Assembly: GCF_964199755.1 (NCBI RefSeq)
Contig: NC_133906.1
Span: forward strand, 13,737,378 to 13,801,377
Direction: 5' to 3'
DNA: 64,000 nt
DNA from: Larus michahellis
Taxonomy: Eukaryota > Chordata > Aves > Charadriiformes > Laridae
Shown here: piece by piece, positions 42,731-55,492 of the stretch
Numbering within the stretch: position 1 is the stretch's first letter
Layout of the letters: every line of letters begins with the position of its first letter
Notes under the pieces: generated by a model
Told to the model about the DNA's origin: nothing
Databases searched by the model: none
What the model saw: the letters and a program-made list of their open reading frames with translations, nothing else
Translations under genes and position numbers: made by a program

Positions 42731-45700
42731 CAACAACTTGAGCAGTCAAATTAGCAGCATATCTGATTGGAGAAACGTTTATGATTAATGTTCTGGTAAA
42801 CTTCCTAAAGCCTCTAACTCCAGAGCAACACTTTGGTGCAAGCAAGAGCGATGTGCAAGGGCACTAGCGATGTACAAGATACTGTAAAAAAAAAAAAAAT
42901 TAATATCTGAGGAAATTCTTCTACTTGTAGTGAAGTCGTGAAACTGATTGTTTCCTGTCAGATGAGACTACATCCTATATTGCTGGAAATTATTGCAGTT
43001 TAAAGATTTCAGTGCCCCCAGAGTCACTATCGGCTGAAGATGGAGCCCATAGGACTGAGTCGATCCTCTACACCTCTGCCGCGGGGCTCGGGCGGGCGGT
43101 GGGAGCAGAGGGGTGCACAGGCACGTACAGCAGCCTTGCAAAGCCGACAGCTTTACTACAGCAAGTATCTTTTCTTTGACCTGAAAAGAAAACAAAGGGT
43201 TGTTTGTTCATCGTAATTAGTAAGTGTGAGGGCTGGATCTTACTCTGACCTACTTGGGTTTTGTGACAGTGCTGCGCAAGTCTTCAATCTCAGCTGGCAG
43301 CTGCAGCACCTTGTTCTCGGGGGAAATGTTGGTCGCTTCGTTAATGATACTTGGGCCCTTATGTAGCACTTCACGGAGGTAATTAGGTGCTTTGTGTTAT
43401 ATGCATGTGGGAACATGTAAGTGAGCGGGGGGAAGGGCTGAAGGGACAGTGGAGCATTGTGGAGCAGCGCGGAGCAGCGCGGTCGGGGGCTGCAGGCTGG
43501 GACCCTTGTCCCGGCTTGTCCCTGGCTCTCCCGTCACAACCAGCTGGGAGATGAGTAAACACAAGGGATTTCCCTTCTAGATAGCTCTGTGTTTGAAGAG
43601 TGAAATTGCCAGAGCAATTGCAGAGCCAAGGCTTAGATAACTCTAAGATAATGCAGGGGAAAAAAAAAAAAGTCTGCTTTGTTCCAGGATGGATGGCAAT
43701 TAATGTTACAGTTAATAAAAGAAGTGTCGTCAAGGGAGCTCTCAGTCAGGAGTTATTTCTGGCCATCAAGAAAAGGGAAATCACGAATTGCCAGCATTAG
43801 TGCCAACCTGGCAGTGTGGTGGGAGGTTTTGTGTCCTGCCCAGGGAACGCATGTGCTCCTCACCTCCCTGAGTAACAGCGCTGGCTCCGGCAGGGAGCTG
43901 TGAGGAGGTCCTCATACAATGCCAGGAGAAATACGCTTGGAAAGTGCTATTTGGAAAGGGTTAGCGAGGAGCCAGACTCTCAGCTGGAGCACATCAGCGC
44001 AGAGCTCTGCAAATATCCCTGTCAGCCCGTGCCAGCTGAGGGGCTGGCCTAAATACTTCCCATATGGCCCAGCTTCTAGTCTGAATCTAGATTTGATTTT
44101 TAGATAGGGTATTTCATACAAAATGACAGAGTGCAGAAGTGGCAGATGGGGTTTACCAGATTTGATTAGGGAAATCTTTGCTGTTGAGTCAGGGATACAT
44201 TCCACCTTGGAGAGTCTTCTAAATGGAATATGAGAATTTGAGACTGGATGGTGTTTTAAGTTCTTTGTGTAGATACGTTTTGGGTTGTCCCTACTAGACA
44301 ATACAAGTCTGGGTGTTAACCATGGCCATGTTATTCACTTCTCATTTGACTTCTCCAGTTTGCGGAGAAGGTATTTACCTTTTCCAGTGCTACGTGAAAG
44401 GCTCTTGCATCAACAGCCACACGGGAGATGATTGTCAAGGCTGCACTTTCCAGCCCTGCTTCACCTCTCTGATGAAAGGCCTGAATCATTCTCTCTGAAG
44501 GGAAAATTTTAGTATCAAACTGCTTTTGGTTCTCTGGTGTCCAGGCCCCCGCATTTCCCAACCAAGCTGTTAGGAGACCAAGTAGCATTTGTCATTTGCA
44601 AGCCCTTTGTGACCAACAACTTGAGGTGGAGTTGATTAAATCGAGTCACTAAAATTAATGTTTAAATTTCAGTGTGCTGAACTGGCACACTGAAAGATGT
44701 AAAAAACCAACAAAGATGTCTCTGTACTTTCTCTGGTGTAAACTTCAATATCTCTTGGTAACACCGGGGAGTCTGTTCTGCTCCTTGGCTCTGGAGGTGG
44801 GAGAGGAGAGGACAGGACAACCTGTCTCCTTTACCTTCTCCCACTTCTGTCTTGACTTCTTGGCATCATTTGCCCAGGGGACGGCGCTGACAGTAGGCTC
44901 AATCATCATCTTACTCCATACGAGGATTTAATGACCAGATGCAAACCACTATGTGGGCTGTACATTCATCTAAGCCATTAGGCAAATACTGACACCTACT
45001 AAATCCATTTATTGAATGATTTTCACACCAGATACCATTTGGAACAATGTTGCTCCTTTTCATACTCACCCACTTGGAAAACATACCGTGGCTTAATGTC
45101 AAATAGCTTTAAAACTGCTGGAGAGGAGCAGCAAGATGTTATCAAGAGGCTGAAGCGTAGAGAAAGCAGCTCGCTGTGCCGTGCATGGGATGCAGCTTTC
45201 AGTGATGCTGCGGGGGCTGGGTGCGGGTACCGACTCCTTGTGCCCGTGCACCGACTCCTGCTCCCAGCCAGTGTCTTCTTGGCGGCTTCAGGCCTGGTAC
45301 AGTTGCGGCTGCAATGTTTTGCTTTTAACTTTTTCTGTAATGAGAGGCAAGGACCTGCTGTCCTTTATTAAACCCTTTTGATCGGTAGCCTTTTGGTAAG
45401 AAAAAGGTGTCTTAGAAAAAGATGTTATAAACAGGGCTGAAGAGTTTCCAAGGGTGTTGGCAGAGGGAGTTTTGGGAATCTGGGATAAGCAAGCAAGCAC
45501 ATAAAATTCTCTGAAATAGTGACAAATAAGGAATATTAAAGACAGAGAGTTTGTAAAAAGAGGTGACACCTTTATCAGTGGGCTTAGCTGGGGCATTGCT
45601 GGTGAACCTGTGGCAAACAAGCCCTTTTTCAGGGTCGTTCAGAAAACAGCTAGTCTGAGATCTTCCTTCACCTTCCCGTGACACTTCTGAGCTCTTTGGA

Positions 45701-47520
45701 GTAATAGTGAGAAAAGCTGATTAAAAGCCTGAGTAACAGACTGGCAGCTCTCCCTCTCCTCCCTCCCTGGCTCGGCGATGGAGGGACATGCAGCAGGCAA
45801 GGGCTGCCACCTAGAGAGCAGCTACTGCTAGTTGCAGACACATCTTTATCTTCTCGGGTTTTGGAGGAGAAGCACTTGCCAAACCTCAGCAGACCCGGGG
45901 TGAGGGGCGAGCCACCTGCCCCGTGGCTGACCCCAGCCTGGGAGCCTGAGGAGCTGCCCGGGTGAGATGCCCTGGTCGATAGTGAGGGCAATTGAATTTG
46001 TATTTGCCTTTTAACAGGCGATAGGGAAGGTAGTGTCTGGGGGTAAGTGTGCCTGCTGTTCCCCAAGCACCCAGCAGTGAGGACGGTGGGTTCAGCCTGC
46101 TCTAAGGAAACCCTTTTCCAACCTTCCATCCCCACCATGAGCAATGGTCCACAGCATCTCCCAGTAGTCCTGGCCCACTGCTCTATCTCCCTCCCAGAAG
46201 ATTTGTGCTAACAAATGTAAAATTTCCTTTGGAAGCAAACTGAGCCTTTTGCCATGTTTTCCCCTCACATCCCACAGGGTCCTGGCCCCTTCCCTCCTTG
46301 GAAGGGTGTCACTGTTCCTCTCTTTTCCACCCAATTCCAAACAAGAGAGCAGCTCTGGATGCAGTGTGTTGGACTGTGATCCAGCTCTCCAAAGAGCTTT
46401 CAGCCTTTGAGCTGGAGGTCAGAAACTATCCTTCAAGACCAGCTTTTCAGCAGGCTGTATGCAGCCTAGAGCATCCCCTCGGGTCTCTCACAAGGGTGTC
46501 CCCATGGGCAATGCAGACGCGCTCCCAGATACGCCCAGTGTCACACTCCTGCCCTCTCACCCGCTCATAGGATGAGCTGCTTTGGCCTAGAGCCACTAAA
46601 AATGTTGAACCTCTTTTTCTACGCCCTCTGTGTTTTTGTAGGTATCGGTTAATGCTTTGTTCTTGACTATTTTGGGGATGCAGAGTGATGATGACTGAAC
46701 CTACCATTGTTTGGGGTTTTTCCTCCCTGTCCATACGATGACTACTATGTTTGACTTCCCCCACCCTCAAGAAACTCCTCTTCAGACGTTCTTAAAAATA
46801 TTAGCTAATTCTTCAAACATGTTAGTTGACTAAAGTAATCCCTGCAGATTCGGGCATGGATTTCCCTGTCTCTTCAGCCTGCCCTTTCCTGCAGGCAGCG
46901 TGGTGTTTGGGGGATCCCACAGGCACACCACGGCTTGCACAAGCACTGCTCGCTGCTAAATTCTCTATGAATCATAGAGTTTAGGGAAATTTTTTCAGCT
47001 GCTCAGTGATGCCTGCAAAAGTAGATCAAGACGATGGGCTGGGCTAGGATTGAAGGTGAAATTCCAGTTGGAGATTCCCCTCAAAGGGTAGGGGCGTGCC
47101 CAAAAGCCCCGATGGTCCACGGGGATGCAGGTGCAGCTGCGGGCTGGCTCTGCTTCCGCATCCTGGACCCAAATAGGATTTTATGGCTGATTGCTAAATG
47201 TTTGCTTTCTTCTGAAAAGAAGGAAGAAAGAAAATCCTGACTCACCATTGAAGTAATGCTTTCACCCAAATTTGAAAACACAGGTGATCTTAGGCGGTAT
47301 CTGGACCTCATGATGACCTTCTACACAGGGGGATCGATCATCTATAGAGTATATCATGAACTTGTGCATTTCTGAATAGAAAGCCCCCTGAAACTGCCAA
47401 AAACTCACCACTAGAAGACCCTGATTCAATCAATCTAACTTTTTTTAGATGGAATATTCCTTAAATCACCATAAAACATCACACGATTAAAAAATAGTAA
47501 GAGTTACACCTTTGTGCAAG
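42731..47520. other. Intergenic region between the IL-5-like and IL3-like genes
   Basis: About 4.8 kb without a supported gene. It has a 13-A run at 42887, a small GGAGCAGCGC repeat near 43460 and a 12-A run near 43660. A spliceable open segment on the minus strand lies at 44379-44494. No CR1 tail is recognised. Confidence 0.6.
44379..44494 (-). other. Possible orphan exon (minus strand, unrecognised)
   Basis: On the minus strand the acceptor TTTTCCCTTCAG precedes, and GTAAAT follows, 116 nt of open frame encoding RMIQAFHQRGEAGLESAALT and onward. The frame begins further upstream with MLLGLLTAWLGNAGA at 44588, which by chance resembles a signal peptide. No family is recognised and there is no partner exon, so this is a weak candidate. 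Confidence 0.15.
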
Positions 47521-47523
47521 AGA

Positions 47524-47529
47524 TTTATT
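47524..47529 (-). terminator. IL3: Candidate polyadenylation signal of the IL3-like gene
   Basis: TTTATT on the plus strand is AATAAA on the minus strand, about 1.1 kb after the stop codon. A variant ATTAAA lies at 47599-47594. The long distance makes the choice uncertain; a nearer non-canonical site may be used. Confidence 0.35.
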
Positions 47530-48197
47530 TTGCATAGATTCTGTTAGAGTTTGATTACATTTCATAGAGTTCTGCATACGAGTTTCCCAAATGTTTAATT
47601 GTAAAAAATGTATATGCAGTGTGTCAGCAGCAGACAGCCGTAAGAACAGTCATGTTTCCACAATTTGCACTTCAGATTTTTTACATTTTGAAATGATCAT
47701 CATCGTGTTCATAGCATAGAAATACTCTTCCGTTAATACAAGTGCTTAAGCATAATTTAAAAAGTAAAAGTTACATCCTTTTACAAGACTCTCCCCTGAA
47801 AATGCCCCGAAACTCCCAAAGAAAGAGATGCGAAACTGCTCTGAAGGCACCTGGAAACTTCAGCTGCCGGAACAGAATGCTGAAATTGCCAGAGTGCGAG
47901 AGCATTAAAGCATGTTGTGTGAAGACTTCATCTGGTTGACAATAAAAGGAGTATGGTATGTACCAGGCCCTTGGTCAGCAGGTTTGATTTAGGCAGTTTA
48001 TCCCGACGGGGCACTCGTAAGACTCAGTGAAAGTAATTATTACATTCACACGCTCTCAGTGGGAATGAGGTATGCCTTCAGTTTGCAAGCAGTCTTTTCA
48101 TGGGTTTGCGAAGGTTGACGTCTTTGAGAGCCACCGTGGGTCATGTTTGGTGGCAGCTCAGGGGAGCTAAGGCCAGCAGCCATCTGGCCGTGCTGCG

Positions 48198-48440
48198 GGC
48201 TGGTCCCAGGGGCCGAGAGGGAGGTGAAGATGCTGGGCAGCATCTCCAGCCAGGCACCGATGGTTCCCCGTCCCCATCTCACAGCTTTGTCCAGCTTTGA
48301 GGGCACTCGGGTGCTGTGGAGCCGAGCCCTGTGGCTGCAGCTTGGGCTGACGTGCTAGAGAAATAGTGTGACAGCAACCCCCAAACTCCATCCACAGAGC
48401 TCCTCCTCACACACCAGTGAACAGCACTTTCCTATAGTAA
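48198..48440 (-). repeat. 3'-flank block shared with CSF2 (copy 1)
   Basis: This block, in the 3' UTR or flank of the IL3-like gene, is strongly similar to 59652-59880 beside CSF2. Uninterrupted identities include 21 nt (48352-48372 against 59789-59809) and 25 nt (48390-48414 against 59827-59851). It appears to be a remnant of the tandem duplication of the two genes. Confidence 0.9.
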
Positions 48441-48533
48441 ATAATTATTGCATTTCTTCATTGTAAAAATAAATAACTTGAAGTTTCTACAAATAAATAG
48501 AATAAATAAATATGAATAGATATATCAATAAAT
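48438..48533 (-). promoter_or_regulatory. IL3: AU-rich mRNA instability element of the IL3-like gene
   Basis: Six ATTTA pentamers on the minus strand (plus-strand starts 48438, 48470, 48494, 48503, 48507, 48529), two of them overlapping, lie 118-213 nt after the stop codon. Such clusters mark rapidly degraded cytokine mRNAs and support a 3' UTR here. Confidence 0.85.
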
Positions 48534-48650
48534 AGTAGCTTCCAATAGCCTTGCTCATTGGAGTAAGGATATGCAAACAAAGGTATGCAAAGCTCAGATG
48601 TCCTGGACCAGGAGTGCTTCAAACTTCTTTGAAGACTACGCTGTTTCCTC

Positions 48651-50507
48651 CTAAAGGGCATAGTGATTCAGAAACCTTAATAAATATTCCAAATTACTGA
48701 AAAAGTCCTCCTCTTCTTCTGGCTCCCAGTCCTGTTCCTTGGGGGCAGACAGAAAGGAAAAGAGTTAAAACAATGGAAACTGGACACATAAGTTGCATTC
48801 TGTTACCTGACTGTAGTTTTTTACTTAATAATTAATTTTAAGACCACAAAGGCTCTGATGAAGATAGTGGGGTAGGACAGCAAGTTGCATTTAGTATGGC
48901 CATCCCATAGCAGGAGCAGCCTCTTGCCCTGGGGCTGGGGCAGCAGCTCCGGTCTCCATCTGCATGGAGATGGCAGCTCATCATTTGGCAGCTCCCCCAA
49001 ATGATGGACTCACTCTTAGTGAGGACACATCAGGAAGAGGTGAGCAGAGCAGAGCAGAGGAGGTACCAGGGCCATGGCCAAGTGGCAACTGCTCCATCAG
49101 CCACCCAACAGGGAGGCAGCCGTGTTCTTTAGTCAGGCACTTGTTCTCAGTGCAATCAGGACAAACCCCACGGTGTAGCACAGTGTAGTTCATAGTCATC
49201 TAAACACTGTAAAATAGCAAGCAGGAAATCCAACCCAAACTTACCATCCACTTGAGGCATGACTTTCCGGCGTCCTGGATTTTCTGCAGCTTATGGGCTA
49301 TTAGTCTCTCCTCTGAGTGCCCTTTGCTGTTTTTTAGGGCTTCAATAAATCCCTCCAGATAGGTGGTTACGTTCCCTCCCTCCTCCATCATGTTGTTCTG
49401 GAATAACAAAGTTAAGTTATTTCCGTCTTTTCTGTATTCTATTGCTGGCATAGTTTTAATGCAATTAAAGTGCCTACTACAACATTTTATAGTAACTTTG
49501 GACACCTTAGAGTAGGGAACCAGCTCTGCAGCCCAGTGCTTTCCTCCTGCTGAAGGCTGATGTTACCTTCAAAAGCTACAGAGTAAGACTGTGGAGGTGA
49601 GACGGGGCAGGATCAGGCACCTTTTGGTTTTCAATTGCCCCTTAGCAGCATCAGGCACAGGAAGGCAGTGGTGCTGAGGAGCACCTCCAACCTCCAACCC
49701 TGGTACCTGCTCTTTGCCTCTCCTGAGCTTCCCCCATGAAGCGTGATGCCGATGCTGCTGCTGGCATTAGTCTCTCACAATACGGGTATTTCTTTACAGA
49801 AAAGGCAGGGGCGAGCCTGTCCCCCCACTTTCCAACGGCAGGAAGGCGCCTGTCTCCACCTGACTTCAGAAGGTGGTCAGTTCTGCCTATCTACCCCATG
49901 AAAAGAAGGATAACCTGCATGGGCTGGAAGCAAGCTTTCCTGCACTGCTGTACTGAAGGCGGTAGCCCAAAGCACTGTTTTTTTCAGGGAGATAACGGCA
50001 CTGATAACTGTGCATGGAGGAAGATTCATCTGCACATCACCTCTCAGCACACACGAGCAGAGCTCCCTCCAGTGCAGCGCTCCCGCAAAGCCCATGAGTG
50101 ACTTGGTTGCCATCTAAGACCTATCCTAAGAGCGTAAGAGCTTGCAGACATCCTGAACGGGCTTTGGCAATAGCTGCTTTCCCCTTCTGTCTGACAAAGC
50201 ATGCTACCCACACCACAAGCACACAACATTGCAACGTGAGCCAGAAAATGATCTTACCGGAGGCGTGATTTCTCTGCTGCCCTGAAAGAGATTGATAAAA
50301 ATCATGTTAGCAGGTTCTCCACTAGCGCACAAAGTCAGACGTGGGGGACAAAGAAAATGGAACCACCTTAGAGGGTAGTTTCTCAATGTCGCTGAGGGTT
50401 TCCAGGATGAGGGAGCTGACAGCGCAGCCCGTTCCCGCAGTGGGTGGCACGGGGGCCCCGAGGCACAGCACTCCGCAGAACAGCAAAACCCCGACCAGGC
50501 GCAGCAT
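48651..50507 (-). CDS. IL3: Interleukin-3-like cytokine, 134 aa, four exons
   Basis: A secreted haemopoietic cytokine, probably IL-3. Exons: 50507-50367 (47 codons), 50281-50258 (8), 49397-49245 (51), 48737-48651 (28 plus stop). All introns are phase 0. The signal peptide MLRLVGVLLFCGVLCLG precedes mature APVPPTAGTGC. The mature chain has only two cysteines, C28 at the start of helix A (GCAVSSLILETL) and C102 at the end of helix C (GKSCLKWM). This is the single-disulfide plan of mammalian IL-3. Helix D follows the D-W pair (EQDWEP ... FSNLEYLLRFL), comparable to the DGDWNEF region of human IL-3. One sequon is visible (NVT, N64). Oddities: exon 2 is only 24 nt, the exon 1 donor is GTGGTT, and the last exon is short with an acidic run EPEEEED. 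Human IL3 has five exons, so exon 3 here could equal two fused exons. A second GM-CSF-type paralogue is the alternative, because the promoter and 3' flank resemble CSF2. Confidence 0.8.
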
Positions 50508-50565
50508 CGCGGCCAAGGCTCTGCGCTCCCCTCCTTGGACTGGGTACGGCTGGCTCCTGGCTTCC

Positions 50566-50613
50566 TCTTATACGCGCTCTGTTGTGAGGAAATGATTAAT
50601 ACCTCACCACAAA
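50566..50613 (-). promoter_or_regulatory. IL3: IL3-like promoter: Runx, CLE0-like and TATA module
   Basis: On the minus strand, in order: TTTGTGGTGAGG (Runx-type TGTGGT), TATTAATCATTTCCTC (AP-1-like plus NFAT/ETS, as in the CLE0 element of mammalian CSF2), then TATAAGA at 50572-50566, about 60 nt before the ATG. The module is almost identical to that of the neighbouring CSF2 gene. It predicts calcium- and PKC-inducible expression in activated T cells. Confidence 0.8.
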
Positions 50614-51179
50614 TATGCCTAAAGTGAAGGCGAGTAGTCACCTGTAGGGTGGAAGCTGTTTCTTATCTGATAGAGGAAACTACATGTTTCTAAAATAAGG
50701 GTTCCCCCATAAGTTCAGTAGGAGCTACGTAATTCAGATGTTTGAGCCCATTCTGATTCTAGATGCTGAAGCACATTTATGAACCGATATTGTCTAAAGA
50801 TTGGTGTAAGATAAACCAGGGCTACCTACATGTCTCTCAGATCTTTACTTTCACATCTACCCTACTTAATATTGCAATTACACTAAATAATACTCTAATT
50901 TTTACTAACTAGTTCTCCTGCTTTCTTCTGTGGGGTTTTCATAAGAAACCCCACAATAACTCAATGGTAGCATGCTCACATATAAAGGACAAATTTGAGA
51001 GCCCTCCTGAGACCTTGCAGTGCCTGTGTGAGCCCGGGAGCATGCCGGGGAGAGGGACCAGCCAAGGGCTGCTGGGGCAGCTCAGCATCTCAGCAGGGGC
51101 AAAAAAGCCGCTCCTTCGCGCCGTTTAAGGAGCATTTGCCCCGTTTCTGTCCTCTCCTGCAGAGGCTGAAACCATTTGG

Positions 51180-51390
51180 CCGGTATCTCCATATGCTTCA
51201 TCTGCAGGAAGCTTGGGTGATGGGAGTGCATCCCCCAAGCAGATCGACGCTCCTGCCCAACTTGGTGTCATCTGCAGACTTACTGAGGGTGCATTTGATC
51301 CCCTCGTCCAGGTCGTTGATAAAGGTATTAAAGAGAACCGGCGCTGGTACTGAGCCCTGGGGAACACCACTCGTGACCAGCCGCCAACTG
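51180..51390 (-). mobile_element. CR1 LINE reverse-transcriptase fragment
   Basis: Reverse-complement translation gives the CR1 RT core: TSGVPQGSV, a one-base shift, then INDLDEGI and the catalytic box region as KSADDTKLG (normally KFADDTKLG), then SVDLL. It is frame-broken and inactive, with no 3' tail attached. Confidence 0.85.
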
Positions 51391-54300
51391 GAGTCCTGGG
51401 TGCTCAGAGCCCTCTCCTGTCCCCCGGCCCCGCAGAACCTGCTGTGGAGGAGAGCGGGGCTGCCCTGGGTGTGCTCGCACCAAGAGGAAGAAAAACTGCG
51501 CCAGGATTACCCCCACAGGACATTGCTTCTTCACTAGCCAAAAATTCAGAATTCTTTGTTTGATGTTTTTGCTGTAATTTCAATTTTGCTATTTCAGTAT
51601 TACAGGAGCTTTACTATCTAATTAACATTCTTTAATATGCCTTCGTTTTTCCTACCCTTAAAAAAAATCGAGCGGTACATAGCCAGAGTGACTGTTTTGT
51701 TCGAGGTGCCACTCCTCCCCAAGGCGAAGGTGGGTGAGCCACACATACGTGTGCCAGCCAAGATGATGAAAACCCAGATGCTGCTTTTCCTGCGCTCCTG
51801 TGGCATTTTCCTACTGGTCCCTGAGCTGATGTTTCCCAGAACACGTATTGGAACTCCAGCGGTTTCCCTGCGTAATATTAATTACATCAGGAGCCAGCAT
51901 TGCGTTAGCTACAAACCAGGTCATGGAGATGCTGTTGGGCACCTCCCTCCCCTGAGGAGCATCTTGTTCAGTTCTTTGCTTTCAGTCATTACGCTAAGTG
52001 TTTGGTGAGTAAGGAAGACATCTTTCTTGCTGTTCCCCATAGCTCGGCATTTAGGTGCCTTTGCTGGATGAACCACCCTGGGAGCAGAAGCCGGGTGCCA
52101 ACCAGAAGGTGCTCCCTGGCCCATGTGCCCCAGGTCTGCTGGTGCAGGGGCTGGGGTAGTTCTCCTGCCTTGCTGGAGTCACCCTGATATTCCCAGTGCT
52201 TCCCTGTAAGCAGCAGATCAGTTTTACTCTGGAGTTGAGGTTAAACCACTGTGTGTTACCTTGGTGGGGCAGCATCCATTGGGATGCCATCGTTGCCTTG
52301 TGCCATCAAGGGATCTGCATTGGTTCAGCCAGATGGCAGGGGAGCAGCGGTGACTACCAGCCACCATGGTGCATGGCTGGTTTCTTTTAAGAAAACACTG
52401 TTCTTCTGATTTTTGATGAGTTCAGGAGTAGTGTGGACCCTTCCAGTGACACTGGGCATTACACACCCTGGGAAGCAGAATCGCTCCTCAGACTCGGACA
52501 CTCACCCCATCTTTGCTGCCTTTGTAGTGAACGGGGGTTCAGGACTTTGCACATCCCTGGCACCGCTGCGGCTGCTGGAGATATAACAGAACACGGTATG
52601 ATTTAAAGGGAAGCGATGGATCGTGTGTATCACGTGGATGACTGTACATTCTCGTACTGTACATTGTAGCCAGGTTCAAATCACAGGGAAGAATTTCTTC
52701 CCTTGGTAGAGGCAGCAGGAATTAGGGCTGCAGCTAAAATTATTGGTGAGCATCAGGGAATTTGCTTTTATCTCAAAACTGGCTGAAGAAACGAGAGTCC
52801 CTGCAGAGAGGGCGGAAGGGAAAGGTGTGGGCAGGACGGACTTTTACTGCTGGAAAAAACAGAACTGTGAACTTGGGACTCCACCTTGTTCTCTTAATTC
52901 TTTTTATAGCCGCTAATGACATGCAAATACATTCTTAGATTGCAGCCAGGGTGGAAAGAAAGAGCTGATAAAATCAGAAAGGAAGATGGAACTTGTGGTA
53001 TACTCGTGTACGTACATTGATCTCTCAGTGGTCTCTCACACACTGACTCATTTTAAATATTCGGGCAGAAATGAAACCACCATGACCACTGCTCCTCTCA
53101 TGGTAGGATCAGCGTTGACCTTTCTTTCCTGTCCTGCACTTTGGGGATAACTTCTGCGGGATGCTGAGATGGCAGGAGGGAGTTTCCAGCGAGGGCTCAC
53201 GCAGTAGCACCTCCGTCCAACTCCACCTCCGCCAAAAAATCTGAGGAGGATTTGCGCTAATGAGATGTAGATCACTGATAAGATTTCACTCCTAGGCAGA
53301 GCCATCTGAAATATCCATATCCCAGTCAGGCACAGGATTAAATTAATGAGCAGCAAATGGCCTAGCCCATTAGGGATTAACTGAAAGCTTAACAGAAAAT
53401 TAAATGAAAACTAACAGAAATGTTCACTTTTCTAAACCTGGAGAAATGATGGGCTTCATTTTTATGGGCTGGGCTCTGCATAACTAGAGTAGAAATCCCG
53501 GTGAGAAGCCTCAGAATAGCGATGGTACAGGAACTGTTCCTTCCGAGCAAAATTCACTCCCTGCGAAGGATTTGCTGGAGAACTCCTGGTTTATCACCCC
53601 ATATGTGATCATTATATGCTCGTCACCACATATAAACCACTTGAATGGAAGTTCAGCCAGCTGGAGCATCTCTTGTGAGGCTTCCTATCGTATTAGGGGG
53701 AAAATAGACATTTTGGGGTGTAGTTTTACTAATTTATGACACTCCATCTTAAAGTTATCTTCCTGCTGTCATTCTTCTATGAAAAGATTGATCATCGCCC
53801 CCTTTCACTCCTCTGAACATCCTCTTCACACTTGTGTCAAGTTCATATCTATGCATTCTTGTGCAACCTTGAAGTGTTTTCATTTCTCCCTGGATATTTG
53901 CCCCTGCCGCATTTCCAGCTGGGAAACCTCTGAGCAGACCAAACCATCAGGCTTCTCAGACACGATGGGCTCCATCTTCCCTTCCTTGGCCTTCCTCTCT
54001 TTCTCTTCCAGTTTGGATTAATCTTGGACGTGGGAGACTGAAATGCTTTACAGTGTTCTTTGCGCAGCGGCATCGACACCGTCTTGTCTCGGTACTGGAA
54101 GGAGTTAAGCAGTGTTGTATCTCTGTGGTCAGCCTCTGCAGAAGGAAGGAAACCATACTTCTCTAGGGGGTGCAGGGTAATCTTAAATGCTGTTCAGAAA
54201 CAGGAGAAACTGAAATCGCCGTCGCTGGTGACTGTGCTCGGTCGGGGCATCTGCAGCAGATGTGCAGCTCCGCTCCCCGGCCCAAGGACATTCCTTTTGC

Positions 54301-54999
54301 ATTTCGTGCTCTGGCTGTGGTTGCTGGTCGGTGGCCAGCCGTCTGGACAGTGGGCTGTCATCTTTGGAAAGTGGCCCTTGGAGCACAGCTCCGAGTCAGG
54401 CTAAGGGAAGAGGAGAGGCTGCGCCTTTTGAAATAGGCTCTGGGTACAGAAAGACTTTTTACTGATCAAAAGGTATTCCCCATGGTGTGTATGACTTCCT
54501 CTGCAGCTACTCAAAAAAAAAACCAGCCTGTTAGTCACAGAGGCATGCCCTTCCTTTGTAGGACCGGGGGAGAACTGTTACAGACTAATGAAATCAGAAA
54601 TGAGTCCAAAGCCAACTCATTCTGCACATCAAAATCTTCTGACCCCCTGACCTCTGTTGTCCCTTTGTTTTTTGAGGCTCTGCCAAGGTCTCTCTGTCTG
54701 ACTAGGGGTTAGCAGGACGCCTTAGGACTCATGGACTTTTTTTGTAGGTACCCAACTTTGGGAAAGGAAGGAAAATCTCCCTGCTCGCTCAGAGAGATGT
54801 TGTCTTGGAGATCCACAAAGAATTCCTTACTTTTCAGGCAAAAGTAGGGATGAGATAAGTTCAGGATTTGGGTGTCAAATTCTAAGAAATGAAATGCCTG
54901 TTTTGTGACAAGGGCTTTCACGGGCAACCTCCACACCTCTCCAGCCCCAGGGACGGCAGGTTGGTGCACATGGGCCAACATATGTTGTCGCACACACAC

Positions 55000-55492
55000 A
55001 TAGAATCATAGAATCATAGAATTAGGGTTGGAAGGGACCTTAAAGATCATCTAGTTCCACCTCCCCTGCCATGGGCAGGGACACCTCCCACTAGATCAGG
55101 TTGCTCAGAGCCCCATCCAGCCTGGCCTTAAAAACTTCCAGGGATGGGGCTTCCACCATCTCTCTGGGCAACCTGTTCCAGTGCCTCACCACCCTCATGG
55201 TGAAGAACTTCTTCCTAACGTCCAATCTGAATCGACCCATCTCTAGTTTTAATCCATTCCCTCTAGTCCTACCGTTACCTGACATCCTAAAAAGTCCCTC
55301 ACCGGCTTTTTTGTAGGCCCCCTTAAGATACTGGTAGGCCACTATAAGGTCTCCTCGGAGCCTTCTTTCCTCCAGACTGAACAACCCCAACTCTCTCAGT
55401 CTGTCCTCATAGGAGAGGTGCTCCAGCCCTCTGATCATCCTCGTGGCCCTTCTCTGGACACGTTCCAGCACATCCATAACACGTTCCAGCAC
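55000..55492 (-). mobile_element. CR1 LINE 3'-end copy, well preserved
   Basis: It begins with three ATAGAATC-type octamers (reverse complement of the CR1 tail), then the 3' UTR. An open frame of 133 codons on the minus strand ([21 protein letters not shown] to [20 protein letters not shown]) is the C-terminal end of CR1 ORF2. This is the best-preserved CR1 in the window and is 5' truncated. Confidence 0.95.

Noticed and set aside
45668..46144. 158-codon minus-strand open frame
   Set aside because: Serine- and glycine-rich with no domain, no signal peptide or splice context; likely chance in GC-rich sequence.
55091..55492. 133-codon minus-strand open frame as a host gene
   Set aside because: It is the C-terminal end of CR1 ORF2, not a host gene.
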